64,000 nt of DNA. Source: Fibrobacter sp. UWR2 (lineage in GTDB: Bacteria > Fibrobacterota > Fibrobacteria > Fibrobacterales > Fibrobacteraceae). Each line of letters begins with the position of its first letter. Within the stretch, counting starts at the first letter, position 1. Location of the stretch: assembly GCF_002210285.1 (NCBI RefSeq), contig NZ_MWQE01000003.1, positions 186,001-250,000 of the forward strand. Reading direction: 5' to 3'. The position numbers and the translations under genes were made by a program. The notes beneath the pieces are model-generated. The model had not been told where the DNA came from. It searched no databases and saw nothing but the letters and a program-made list of their open reading frames with translations. Positions 25,089 to 33,269 of this stretch are shown one piece after another.

Positions 25089-28000
25089 ATGAAGATTGAA
25101 GGCATCGACAAAGTCCTTATCATCGGTTCTGGCCCGATCGTGATCGGTCAGGCTTGCGAATTCGACTATTCCGGCACCCAGGCTTGTAAGGCCCTGCGCG
25201 AACAGGGTTACAAGATCGTGCTCGTGAACTCTAACCCGGCTACCATCATGACCGACCCGGTCATGGCCGATGCCACTTACATCGAACCGCTGAACGTCGC
25301 CCGCCTCACCCAGATCATCGAGAAGGAACGTCCGCAGGCCCTCCTCCCGAACTTGGGCGGCCAGACCGGCTTGAACCTCGCTTGCGCCCTCAACAAGGCC
25401 GGCGTGCTTGACAAGTACGGCGTGAAGGTCATCGGTGTGAACCTCGACGCTATCGAACGCGGCGAAGACCGTGAAGTCTTCAAGGAAACCATGCAGAAGC
25501 TCGGCATCGATACTCCGCGCTCCGGCATTTGCCACTCTGTGGAAGAAGCCGAAAAGATCGTGGCCGAAATCGGCTACCCGGTCGTCGTTCGCCCGGCTTA
25601 CACCATGGGTGGTGCAGGCGGCGGTTTCTGCTACAACGTGGAAGAACTCCGCACCATTTGCTCTAACGGTCTTGAACTCTCCATGACGCACCAGTGCCTC
25701 ATCGAAGAATCCATCCTCGGTTGGGAAGAGCTGGAAGTCGAAGTGGTTCGCGACTCCAAGAACCAGATGATCGCCATCTGCTTCATCGAAAACATCGACC
25801 CGGTGGGCGTGCATACCGGCGACTCCTTCTGCGCAGCCCCGTTCCTCACCATCGACAAGAAGCTCGAAGAAGAACTGAAGGAAAAGGCCTTCAAGATTGT
25901 GGAATCCATCGGCGTGATTGGCGGTACCAACGTGCAGTTCGCTCACGACCCGAAGACCGGCCGCGTGGTGATTATCGAAATCAACCCGCGTACCAGCCGC
26001 TCCTCTGCCCTTGCTTCCAAGGCTACCGGCTTCCCGATCGCTCTCATTTCTGCAAAGCTCGCCGCAGGCCTCACCCTCGACCAGATTCCGTACTGGCGCG
26101 ATGGAAGCCTCGAAAAGTACACCCCGAGCGGTGACTACGTTGTGCTCAAGTTCGCTCGCTGGGCATTCGAAAAGTTCCGCGGCGTTGATGACTGCCTCGG
26201 CACCCAGATGAAGGCCGTGGGCGAAGTCATGGCTATCGGCAAGACCTACAAGGAAACCCTCCAGAAGGCTATCCGCGGCCTCGAAAACGGTCGCTCCGGC
26301 CTCGGCTTTGCGAAGGACTTCAACAAGAAGAGCAAGGAAGAACTCCTCGAAATGATGAAGACCGCTTCTTCCGAACGCCACTTCCAGATGTACGAAGCCA
26401 TCCGTAAGGGTGCTACCGACGAAGAAATCTTTGCCGCCACCTACGAAAAGGCTTACTTCGTGCAGCAGATGCGCGAACTCGTGGAACTCGAAGAAGAAAT
26501 GCTCAAGACTCCGGGTCGCCTGCCTTCCGACGAACTCCTCATCAAGGCCAAGAAGGACGGCTTCAGCGACAAGTACATCGCCAAGATTCTCGGCATCCGC
26601 GAGAAGGACGTGCGCAAGAAACGTACCGAACTCGGCGTGGTTGAAGGCTGGTGCGCAGTGCCGGTGAGCGGTGTGGAAAACCAGTTCTACTACTACAGCA
26701 CCTACAACTGCAAGGACGAATCTACCGCTTCCACCAACCCGAAGAAGATCATGATCCTCGGCGGTGGCCCGAACAGAATCGGTCAGGGTATCGAATTCGA
26801 CTACTGCTGCTGCCATGCTGCAATGGCTCTCCGCGAAATGGGTTACGAAACCATCATGGTGAACTGCAACCCCGAAACGGTTTCTACTGACTACGATACT
26901 TCCGACAAGCTGTACTTCGAACCGGTCAGCCTCGAAGACGTTCTCCAGATTTACCACAAGGAAAAGCCGGCTGGCGTGATCGTGCAGTTCGGTGGTCAGA
27001 CCCCGCTGAACATTGCCCGCGCTTTGAGCGACGAAGGCGTCAAGATTCTCGGTACGAGCATCGATTCCATCGACATCGCCGAAGACCGTGACCTGTTCCG
27101 CAAGATGATGGACCAGCTCGGCATCCCGATGCCGGAAAGCGGCATGGCCACGAACATCGACGAAGCCCTCGCTTGCGTCAAGCAGATCGGTGGCTACCCG
27201 GTGATGATCCGCCCGAGCTTCGTGCTTGGCGGCCGCGGCATGGAAGTCATCTATGACGAAAACATGCTCCGCGAATACGTGGCGAAGGCCGTGGGCGTGA
27301 CCCCGGACCGTCCGCTCCTCATCGACCGCTTCCTCCACAACGCTCTGGAATGCGAAGCCGACGCTCTCTCTGACGGCGAACACGTTTACATCCCGTCCGT
27401 GATGGAACACGTCGAACTTGCCGGTGTCCACTCCGGTGACTCCGCCTGCATTATCCCGCCGGTGACCATCACGAAGGAAAACCTCGCAACCATCAAGGAT
27501 TACACCAGGAAGATTGCTGAAGCCCTCCACGTTTGCGGCCTCATGAACATGCAGTACGCCATCGAAGACGGCAAGGTGTTCGTGCTCGAAGCAAACCCGC
27601 GCGCTTCCCGCACGGTGCCTCTGGTCTCCAAGGTCTGTAACACGCAGATGGCCCGCCTCGCGACCCGTCTGATGCTCGGCGCGAAGCTCGAAGACCTCAA
27701 GCTCAAGGACAAGAAGTTCAACCACCACGGCGCCAAGGAAGCCGTGTTCCCCTTCGACAAGTTCCCGAAGGTGGACCCGGTTCTCGGCCCCGAAATGCGC
27801 TCCACCGGCGAAGTCCTCGGTCTCTCCGATGACTACGCCCTCGCTTACTACAAGAGCCAGGAAGCCGCAGGTTCCTTCCTCCCGAACGAAGGTGCCGTGT
27901 TGATTAGCCTCTCCGACAAGGTTAACTTGTCTGAACAGGCCATCGAAATCGGCAAGGAATTCCAGAAGCTCGGCTTCAAGATCTACGCAACCGAAGGCAC

Positions 28001-28307
28001 CGCCAAGTTCTACGAGAAGGCCGGTGTCAAGTGCGAAGTGGTGAACAAGATTGCTGAAGGCCGCCCGAACGTCCTCGACATCATCCTGAACAAGCAGGTG
28101 AACCTCATCATCAACACGCCGTGGGCAAAGCGCGACGCCATCAAGGACGAAAGCGCCATCCGCAAGGCCGCCATCAAGTACAAGGTTCCTTACATCACGA
28201 CGCTCGCCGGTGCCTACAACACCGTGAAGGGCATCGCCGCCGCCCGCAACGGCCACGGCGCTGTTAAATCTCTTCAGGAGTATCACGCTTCTATCGAAGA
28301 GGTGTAA
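25089..28307 (+). CDS. carB: carbamoyl-phosphate synthase large subunit
   Basis: 1072 residues, the full family length. Two homologous ATP-grasp halves are visible: KVLIIGSGPIVIGQACEFDYSG at the start and KIMILGGGPNRIGQGIEFDYCC near residue 552, each followed by its ATP-binding segments (VVRPAYTMGG and MIRPSFVLGGRG). The C-terminal about 140 residues form the MGS-like allosteric domain. The enzyme makes carbamoyl phosphate from bicarbonate, ATP and ammonia delivered by CarA. carA is not adjacent. ACGGAG precedes the ATG, and the leader may attenuate the gene. Confidence 0.97.
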   Translation: MKIEGIDKVLIIGSGPIVIGQACEFDYSGTQACKALREQGYKIVLVNSNPATIMTDPVMADATYIEPLNVARLTQIIEKERPQALLPNLGGQTGLNLACALNKAGVLDKYGVKVIGVNLDAIERGEDREVFKETMQKLGIDTPRSGICHSVEEAEKIVAEIGYPVVVRPAYTMGGAGGGFCYNVEELRTICSNGLELSMTHQCLIEESILGWEELEVEVVRDSKNQMIAICFIENIDPVGVHTGDSFCAAPFLTIDKKLEEELKEKAFKIVESIGVIGGTNVQFAHDPKTGRVVIIEINPRTSRSSALASKATGFPIALISAKLAAGLTLDQIPYWRDGSLEKYTPSGDYVVLKFARWAFEKFRGVDDCLGTQMKAVGEVMAIGKTYKETLQKAIRGLENGRSGLGFAKDFNKKSKEELLEMMKTASSERHFQMYEAIRKGATDEEIFAATYEKAYFVQQMRELVELEEEMLKTPGRLPSDELLIKAKKDGFSDKYIAKILGIREKDVRKKRTELGVVEGWCAVPVSGVENQFYYYSTYNCKDESTASTNPKKIMILGGGPNRIGQGIEFDYCCCHAAMALREMGYETIMVNCNPETVSTDYDTSDKLYFEPVSLEDVLQIYHKEKPAGVIVQFGGQTPLNIARALSDEGVKILGTSIDSIDIAEDRDLFRKMMDQLGIPMPESGMATNIDEALACVKQIGGYPVMIRPSFVLGGRGMEVIYDENMLREYVAKAVGVTPDRPLLIDRFLHNALECEADALSDGEHVYIPSVMEHVELAGVHSGDSACIIPPVTITKENLATIKDYTRKIAEALHVCGLMNMQYAIEDGKVFVLEANPRASRTVPLVSKVCNTQMARLATRLMLGAKLEDLKLKDKKFNHHGAKEAVFPFDKFPKVDPVLGPEMRSTGEVLGLSDDYALAYYKSQEAAGSFLPNEGAVLISLSDKVNLSEQAIEIGKEFQKLGFKIYATEGTAKFYEKAGVKCEVVNKIAEGRPNVLDIILNKQVNLIINTPWAKRDAIKDESAIRKAAIKYKVPYITTLAGAYNTVKGIAAARNGHGAVKSLQEYHASIEEV

Positions 28308-28316
28308 GGCTTGAAT

Positions 28317-28400
28317 GTCATCCCCGCGAAGGCGGGGGTCTTTCTAGCGTTACACAGCGACCATCATCGTCATCCCCGCGAAGGCGGGGATCTTTTTTTT
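28317..28400. repeat. two GTCATCCCCGCGAAGGCGGGGATCT palindromic repeats
   Basis: Copies at 28317-28343 and 28369-28400, the second followed by eight T, so it probably also terminates carB transcription. Confidence 0.85.
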
Positions 28401-28449
28401 AATTACCCATAGCGAAATTACTTTGTATGTACCCCGTTTTTGAGGGGTC

Positions 28450-28710
28450 TTACGGACTAAACAACGGGGGGTGCGCATTTAGTCCGTAAAAATTAACGAA
28501 AAAGCACTAAAAAATGCCTGATTTTGCCTCAAAAAGCCCCGAAAGGGCACTTTTTGCCCCTTTTTCGCGCCAAAATATCGAAATTTTACGGACTAAATGG
28601 CAGGGGGTGCGCTTTTAGTCTGTCGCACACCCTAAATTTGATACAAATAAATTAACAAAAAGGCAGAAATTTACAGACTAAACGCCTGGGGGTGTGCATT
28701 TAGTCCGTAA
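28450..28710. repeat. second cluster of 40-bp hairpin units
   Basis: Units at 28450-28489, 28586-28625 (right arm decayed) and 28671-28710 have the same 12-16-12 structure as the cluster at 2066-2392, again with the G-run loop on the plus strand. The rest of the gap 28308-28916 holds no gene. Confidence 0.8.
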
Positions 28711-28738
28711 CACTCCCCGCGAACAAAAAAAGTTCCTA

Positions 28739-28783
28739 TTTGGCTCATTTTCGCTGCGAAACCGTTTATATAGGTAGATAGGG
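28739..28783 (+). repeat. 45-bp repeat, copy 1
   Basis: Identical over 45 bp to 31140-31184 (it contains CGCTGCGAAACCGTTTATAT). The second copy precedes an intact Rpn-type nuclease gene by 48 bp. Here no such gene follows, so this may be the left end of an element whose body was lost or replaced by the BrnT/BrnA pair. Confidence 0.8.
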
Positions 28784-28864
28784 GAGTTCCCTGTCCGCGA
28801 AGCGGTCGCATTGCCGCGCAAAAGGACAATAAAATGGATTGCATTGTCTTTCCGCAAGAAAATG

Positions 28865-28903
28865 TTGCTTTCTTTGTGGAATATAATTATATTATAATTA
28901 TAT
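28865..28903 (+). promoter_or_regulatory. promoter and operator of the BrnT/BrnA pair
   Basis: TTGCTT (28865-28870), 17-nt spacer, TATATT (28888-28893). A perfect 23-bp palindrome, ATATAATTATA-T-TATAATTATAT at 28881-28903, covers the -10 box, as expected for autoregulation by the antitoxin. Confidence 0.6.
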
Positions 28904-28916
28904 CCAGGAGTTCTAT

Positions 28917-29231
28917 ATGCAGATAGGATTCATCTGGGACGAAAAGAAAAATGCTGCGAACCAAAGGAAACATGACATTTCGTTTGAAGAAGCCAAGACA
29001 TGTTTTGAAGATGAACATGCCAGGGTGTTTTTTGACGCAGAACATTCGGCACAAGAAGATCGGTCTATTCTTATTGGCTTGTCGACAAACTTAAGAACGC
29101 TGGTTGTTGTTTTTACTGAGCGCAGTGGCATTGATGCTGAACATATCGTCCATCGCATAATTAGTGCTCGTAAAGCTACAAAAAAGGAATTTCAGTACTA
29201 TTGGAACGAACGTAAAGGAGACGGTTTATGA
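28917..29231 (+). CDS. brnT: BrnT-family toxin
   Basis: 104 residues. The opening FIWDEKKNAANQRKHDISFEEA and later RIISARKATKKE are typical of BrnT (DUF497), RelE-fold RNases of type II toxin-antitoxin systems. CAGGAG precedes the ATG. The stop overlaps the start of the antitoxin gene by 4 nt (ATGA), so translation is coupled. The operator palindrome upstream fits autorepression. Confidence 0.85.
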   Translation: MQIGFIWDEKKNAANQRKHDISFEEAKTCFEDEHARVFFDAEHSAQEDRSILIGLSTNLRTLVVVFTERSGIDAEHIVHRIISARKATKKEFQYYWNERKGDGL

Positions 29232-29443
29232 AAAAGGAATACGACTTCTCAAAGATGAAGGCTGTGAAGAACCCCTATGCCAAGGTTCTCAAGAAGCAGA
29301 TTACGATTAGGCTTAACTCGACTGCAATCGAATACTTCAAGAACATGGCTGAAGAAATGGGAATCCCGTATCAGGTTCTGATAGATTCGTACCTGACGGA
29401 TTGCGCTGTCTCGAAGCGCCGGTTGAATCTCAAGTGGAGATAG
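29228..29443 (+). CDS. brnA: BrnA-type antitoxin
   Basis: 71 residues: basic N-terminus, then ITIRLNSTAIEYFKNMAEEMGIPYQVLIDSYL, a ribbon-helix-helix pattern like that of BrnA/CopG antitoxins. It overlaps brnT by 4 nt. It should bind the toxin and the palindrome over the promoter. Confidence 0.8.
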   Translation: MKKEYDFSKMKAVKNPYAKVLKKQITIRLNSTAIEYFKNMAEEMGIPYQVLIDSYLTDCAVSKRRLNLKWR

Positions 29444-29553
29444 AGTCCACCGCGCCTCCTAAGAACGCCGCCCGTGAGGCTAGGATTGCGGAATACCTCC
29501 GTTCTATTGGGGTTCCTGCTGAAAAAGTGGACGCGGCTCTCGCTATCAAATGA
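29401..29553 (+). pseudogene. possible C-terminal remnant of another gene
   Basis: A frame overlapping the end of brnA continues to a stop at 29553 and reads ...NAAREARIAEYLRSIGVPAEKVDAALAIK, which looks like a genuine helical protein C-terminus rather than noise. An imperfect hairpin (GCTATC / GATAGC) followed by T8 ends the stretch at about 29543-29581. Family not recognised. It could be the tail of a gene displaced by the toxin-antitoxin insertion. Confidence 0.3.
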
Positions 29554-29619
29554 CAAAATCGCGATAGCAGGGCTTTTTTTTGCCAAAACACCCTATTTCT
29601 GCAATTTTTGTCAGAAGTA

Positions 29620-29654
29620 TTGACTAATTTAATATTTAATATTATATTAGTCAA
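29620..29654. promoter_or_regulatory. 35-bp near-perfect palindrome upstream of the DUF4143 ATPase
   Basis: TTGACTAAT at 29620-29628 and ATTAGTCAA at 29646-29654 with an AT-rich, largely symmetric centre. It could be an operator or a target site; nothing else in the gap explains it. Confidence 0.5.
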
Positions 29655-29708
29655 CAAAACCAGGGCCGAGCAGGCTGTCGGATGGTCGAAAAGCAAAAAG
29701 AGGGCTGT

Positions 29709-30929
29709 ATGGCATATTTTAAGCGCACGCTAGAAACCGCAATCAAGAGGATGAATGCTTCTTTCCCTGTGGTCATGGTGACGGGGCCGCGTCAGGTGGG
29801 CAAGACGACCGTTCTCCGTAATTGCGACCCTGATCGGCGGTATGTTTCGCTGGACAAACTCGAGCTGCGGGCCCTGGCACGGGAGAATCCTGACCTGTTC
29901 CTTCAGCGGTTTCCGCCCCCCGTTCTCATTGACGAGGTTCACCATGCCCCGCAGCTGTTGCCCTATATCAAGGCCTACGTAGATGAAAAACGCGAGAAGG
30001 GATTGTTCTGGCTGACAGGTTCGCAACAGTTCCGCTTGATGAGGGGCGTTTCGGAAAGTCTTGCAGGACGAGTGGGTGTTTTGCAATTGCAGGGGTTCTC
30101 CATTGACGAACTGCGCGGTGCTCCCGAAGTCGAGAAGTTTGTGCCGACCGCACAATGGGTTCAAAAGAAGTCTTCAAACAAGGCTGTGATGACTTACGAA
30201 GAGATTTTCGAACGGATATGGCGCGGAAGTTACCCGGCCCTGTACGAGAATCCCGAAATGGACTGGGAGGATTTCTACAGTTCCTACATCCAGACCTATA
30301 TCGAAAGGGATATCCGCGAGTTGATTAACGCGGGCGAAGAAATCTCTTTTACGAAGTTCATCACGGCGGTAGCCTCCAGAACCGGACAGTTGCTGAATTA
30401 TTCCGACATAGCGAAGGATATCGGGAAGAATGTGCCGACGGTGCAACGTTGGCTTTCTTTGCTGGTGGCTTCGGGATTAGTTTATCTGCTGTACCCCTAC
30501 GCACAAAGTATTGGGAACCGGATGACGAAGATGCCCAAGGTGTATTTTCTTGATACGGGACTGGCCTGCTATTTGACGCGCTGGACCTCGCCCGCAGTAT
30601 TGGAGGCTGGCGCCAAGAGCGGAGAAATGCTTGAAACCTTCGTTGTGTCGGAAGTGCTGAAAACGTACTGGCACAACGGACGGCAACCGAATGTCAGCTT
30701 TTATCGCGACAAGGAAAGGCGCGAAATAGACCTGATTGTGGAAGACGGCGGCATGCTGTACCCGGTAGAAATAAAGAAGACGTCTAACCCTACAAGGAAC
30801 GATATCAAACACTTTGATATCCTGGAAAAGAATGGTGTGAATGTCGGCGAGGGCGCGGTAATTTGCCTGGCGCAGACGCACCTGCCCTTGACGGAAAAGG
30901 TCAACGTTTTTCCTTTAAGTTTCCTGTGA
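29709..30929 (+). CDS. AAA ATPase with DUF4143 domain
   Basis: 406 residues from the ATG at 29709. Walker A GPRQVGKTT at about residue 27, Walker B-like PPVLIDEVHHAP near 75, sensor LTGSQQF, and a C-terminal DUF4143 nuclease-like domain (FYRDKERREIDLIVEDGGMLYPVEIKKT), which has the D-x(n)-E-x-K spacing. The family is common and often mobile; its role is not established. Monocistronic, between a long palindrome and the Rpn-type gene. Confidence 0.8.
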   Translation: MAYFKRTLETAIKRMNASFPVVMVTGPRQVGKTTVLRNCDPDRRYVSLDKLELRALARENPDLFLQRFPPPVLIDEVHHAPQLLPYIKAYVDEKREKGLFWLTGSQQFRLMRGVSESLAGRVGVLQLQGFSIDELRGAPEVEKFVPTAQWVQKKSSNKAVMTYEEIFERIWRGSYPALYENPEMDWEDFYSSYIQTYIERDIRELINAGEEISFTKFITAVASRTGQLLNYSDIAKDIGKNVPTVQRWLSLLVASGLVYLLYPYAQSIGNRMTKMPKVYFLDTGLACYLTRWTSPAVLEAGAKSGEMLETFVVSEVLKTYWHNGRQPNVSFYRDKERREIDLIVEDGGMLYPVEIKKTSNPTRNDIKHFDILEKNGVNVGEGAVICLAQTHLPLTEKVNVFPLSFL

Positions 30930-31231
30930 TTTAGCCCTTTACATATCGCTGCTTGCTGCTCTTGCATCTTCTTTCGTTAATGCAAAAGTTTGCCAACAAA
31001 AAGCAATAGTTTGCCAAGTTGTTGCTTGATTTTGCCAACTGTTTTTTGAAGTATGGTGTGCGAACCGTCTCGTCCTTAATCGGTAAAATAGGCGCGGGAG
31101 CCCCGCGCCACCTTGTGTAAACAAAATTTTCACGCCCTGTTTGGCTCATTTTCGCTGCGAAACCGTTTATATAGGTAGATAGGGACATCTCTATCCGCCT
31201 TTGCGGGGGCGTTCCCGCCATAAACGAAAAA
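30930..31231. other. gene-free stretch with 21-bp periodic TTTGCCAA repeats
   Basis: TTTGCCAA occurs at 30989, 31010 and 31031, exactly 21 bp apart. The 45-bp repeat copy 2 follows at 31140. I see no convincing gene; a minus-strand frame with period-7 Trp-Gln residues simply reflects the DNA repeat. Confidence 0.5.
31140..31184 (+). repeat. 45-bp repeat, copy 2, before the Rpn-type gene
   Basis: Identical to 28739-28783. It lies 48 bp before the start codon of the nuclease gene, so it may be that gene's leader or the element's left end. Confidence 0.8.
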
Positions 31232-32089
31232 ATGGAAAATAAGCGCATACCCTTTGAACAACTCCCCATCACGGACCGTTTCATGTTCGCCATGGTGTTC
31301 AGCCACAAGGAAATCGCCAAGCCCTTCCTCGAAGCTGTGCTTGGCATCAAGATTCACGAACTTAGGGATCCCGAACCCGAAAAGACAGTCGAGGTAAGCC
31401 CTTTCTACAAGGGAATCCGCTACGATGTCTTTGTGAAGGAAACGGGCCCCGGTGGCGAGACCCTCCGCAGTTTCGATATCGAAATGCAGATGGAAGATAC
31501 CAAGGAAATCCCCAAGCGGACGCGCTATTACCAGGCGATGTGCGATAGCGAGTCGCTGAACAAGGGCGAGGTATACTACAACCTGAAGGAACTATACATC
31601 ATGTTCCTGTGTCCCGAGGACATTTTCGGACAGGGAAAAGCCGTTTATAGGTTCAAGAATCTCGAGGTCGACAACCCGGAAATCGAACTGGGTGACCTCT
31701 GCTTCAAAAATTTTTATATATTCAATAAGTACCGCGACGTCGCCGAGAAATCGATCAGGGAGTATATGGAGTATTTCGCCACCAGGAAACCGAGTTCTCC
31801 AGAAACCAAGAAGATTGACAGGATGGTGAAGTGGTACCAGACGGACAACGAAACGAGGAAACGCTATATGACTTGGCAGCAGGAAATCGACATCGCCGTA
31901 GACCAGGAACGCCAGCGTGCAAATGATGCTGAAAGGCGTTATTTCGAGGCGAAGGATCGTGCTGACGAAATTCAGAAGCAGGCAGACGCGGCAGAAGCTC
32001 GTGCTGACGAAATTCAGAAGCAGGCTGACGCAGAAAAGGCTCGTGCCGACAAGTACGAAAAGATGCTCCGCGACCTCGGTAAACTGTAG
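31232..32089 (+). CDS. Rpn/PD-(D/E)XK nuclease family putative transposase
   Basis: 285 residues. Opening LPITDRFMFAMVFSH and KPFLEAVLG, then YDVFVKE followed after 17 residues by FDIEMQ: the D...ExQ arrangement of the PD-(D/E)XK transposase-like family (Rpn, recombination-promoting nucleases). The C-terminal 60 residues are a charged coiled coil with repeated RADEIQKQADA units, a known site of length variation in this family. It follows the 45-bp repeat closely. The ribosome-binding site is weak. Confidence 0.82.
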   Translation: MENKRIPFEQLPITDRFMFAMVFSHKEIAKPFLEAVLGIKIHELRDPEPEKTVEVSPFYKGIRYDVFVKETGPGGETLRSFDIEMQMEDTKEIPKRTRYYQAMCDSESLNKGEVYYNLKELYIMFLCPEDIFGQGKAVYRFKNLEVDNPEIELGDLCFKNFYIFNKYRDVAEKSIREYMEYFATRKPSSPETKKIDRMVKWYQTDNETRKRYMTWQQEIDIAVDQERQRANDAERRYFEAKDRADEIQKQADAAEARADEIQKQADAEKARADKYEKMLRDLGKL

Positions 32090-32100
32090 GTATTCATATA

Positions 32101-32144
32101 AAGAAACAGTTGGTGGCGGCCGCTGAGCGGTCGCCGCGTTTCTT
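32101..32144 (+). terminator. terminator after the Rpn-type gene
   Basis: Nested stem: outer AAGAAAC / GTTTCTT, inner GGCGGCCGCT / AGCGGTCGCC, followed by TTTAAAAAA. Confidence 0.65.
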
Positions 32145-32240
32145 TAAAAAATTATTTTATCCATAATGCGCTATTCTAGTCTCAGAATGGCGGGACGAAT
32201 TAGGTATAACGCGTCTAAGAAATGGGTCTTATCGAAATGA

Positions 32241-32264
32241 AAACCTCTTAATTTTAAGAGGTTT
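32241..32264. promoter_or_regulatory. 24-bp perfect palindrome upstream of the pilin gene
   Basis: AAACCTCTTAA-TT-TTAAGAGGTTT. Half-sites recur at 32272-32284 and, inverted, at 32336-32348. These could be binding sites of a regulator of the pilin gene 400 bp downstream. The rest of 32145-32568 is AT-rich and gene-free. Confidence 0.4.
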
Positions 32265-32568
32265 GTCGAAAATTTAAGAGGTTTTAAGCTTTTTTTAAGA
32301 GAAAATTGCCGAATTTACTTCAAAAACGGCATTTAGACCTCTTAAATTTCTTTTGCTTGCTCCAAATGACAAAACCATGACAAATGGGGCGTGATTTATT
32401 CCACATTGGAATATAAATTTTTGCCGAAAGTTCCCATTTCTGGAAAAAAAATCTATAATTGTAAGCATCCGAAACACCCCTAAAATGGCGATTTTGGTCG
32501 AAAAAAGCAATTTTTGCGTCTGCTCCAGGTTGTTATGACACAAAAATGACAAAAGTTTGACAAAACTA

Positions 32569-32597
32569 TTGCTTTTCCGAAAAAAATTGTGTATATT
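32569..32597 (+). promoter_or_regulatory. pilin promoter TTGCTT-17-TATATT
   Basis: TTGCTT at 32569-32574 and TATATT at 32592-32597, spacer 17. It gives a leader of about 70 nt with AAGGAG before the ATG. It is the only recognisable promoter pointing into the pilin array, so only the cassette joined to it would be made. Confidence 0.55.
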
Positions 32598-32674
32598 AGG
32601 GAAGTAAACGAGTCGAACGCTCAATTCCGGGCCAGGACTCAAACAAGTGTGTCACAAACAACAAGGAGTACACT

Positions 32675-33205
32675 ATGAAGAAACAAGGTTTTACCCTCAT
32701 TGAATTGATGGTCGTGATCGTGATCATGGGCATCCTCGCCGCCGTCGCAGTTCCCAAGCTGTTCGGCATGATCGCCAAGTCCAAGGCCTCTGAAGTCGGC
32801 CCTGCCGCTGGAGAATACGTGAAGTTGCAGCAGGCTTATATCTCTGAAGCTGTTGCAGTTGGCAACTGGCAGATTATTGGCTACAAGGGACCTGGTGATA
32901 ACACCAATGGTACAACAGCTGGAGGATCCAAATCGAGTACAACCAATTTTAGTTATGCCGATGCTGGTTCGTACACGAACAATACAGCGGCTTTAAATAC
33001 AACTAAAGTTGTAGGCTTTGCGGCAGCCAATAAAGCTCAGCTGAATGATTGCGCAGCAAAAACTGGTGATGCATCTTCGTCTAACTTTAACTGGAAGGTT
33101 GAAGTTGAATCCGCCGGCAACGCAGCCTCTGGTGGCGATTCTAAATTCACCTCTACAACAAACTGTGCAGAACTCACACCGAGTTTCGCAACTATTGGCA
33201 AGTAA
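32675..33205 (+). CDS. type IV pilin (expressed copy: constant N-terminus plus current variable C-terminus)
   Basis: 176 residues. MKKQG followed by FTLIELMVVIVIMGILAAVAVP is a class III signal with the prepilin peptidase cut after Gly5 and Glu at mature position 5. Residues 1-47 are found only here. From residue 48 (YVKLQ) on, four other copies exist nearby as detached cassettes. The C-terminal half has a Cys pair (NDCAAK...TNCAELTPSF) that should close the pilin D-region disulfide; all cassettes keep it. AAGGAG lies 7 nt before the ATG. No other pilus assembly genes are in the window. The 15-bp recombination-like core lies at 32816-32830. Confidence 0.9.
   Translation: MKKQGFTLIELMVVIVIMGILAAVAVPKLFGMIAKSKASEVGPAAGEYVKLQQAYISEAVAVGNWQIIGYKGPGDNTNGTTAGGSKSSTTNFSYADAGSYTNNTAALNTTKVVGFAAANKAQLNDCAAKTGDASSSNFNWKVEVESAGNAASGGDSKFTSTTNCAELTPSFATIGK
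32816..32830 (+). repeat. cassette core site 1 (in the pilin gene)
   Basis: TACGTGAAGTTGCAG, codons 48-52 (Y-V-K-L-Q). Identical 15-mers head all four cassettes. Plus orientation. Confidence 0.85.
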
Positions 33206-33224
33206 AAAATGTTCATATATGTAG

Positions 33225-33252
33225 AAAGAGCCTTCCAATGGAAGGCTCTTTT
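33225..33252. terminator. bidirectional terminator shared by the pilin gene and cassette 1
   Basis: AAAGAGCCTTCC / GGAAGGCTCTTTT between the convergent pilin gene and cassette 1. Confidence 0.85.
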
Positions 33253-33269
33253 AATTAACTTCAGATAAA

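Noticed and set aside
25068-28286. Minus-strand open frame of 1072 codons opposite carB
   Set aside because: It mirrors carB exactly. The strong bias for GC-ending codons removes stops from the antisense frame; the translation has no family features and no ribosome-binding site.
30939-31133. Minus-strand ORF of 64 codons with WQ repeats
   Set aside because: The period-7 residues come from the 21-bp DNA repeat; there is no ribosome-binding site or family resemblance.
32559-32576. Sigma-54 promoter for the pilin gene
   Set aside because: TTGACAAAACTATTGCTT lacks the GG at -24 and has wrong spacing to GC. A TTGCTT-17-TATATT promoter fits better.
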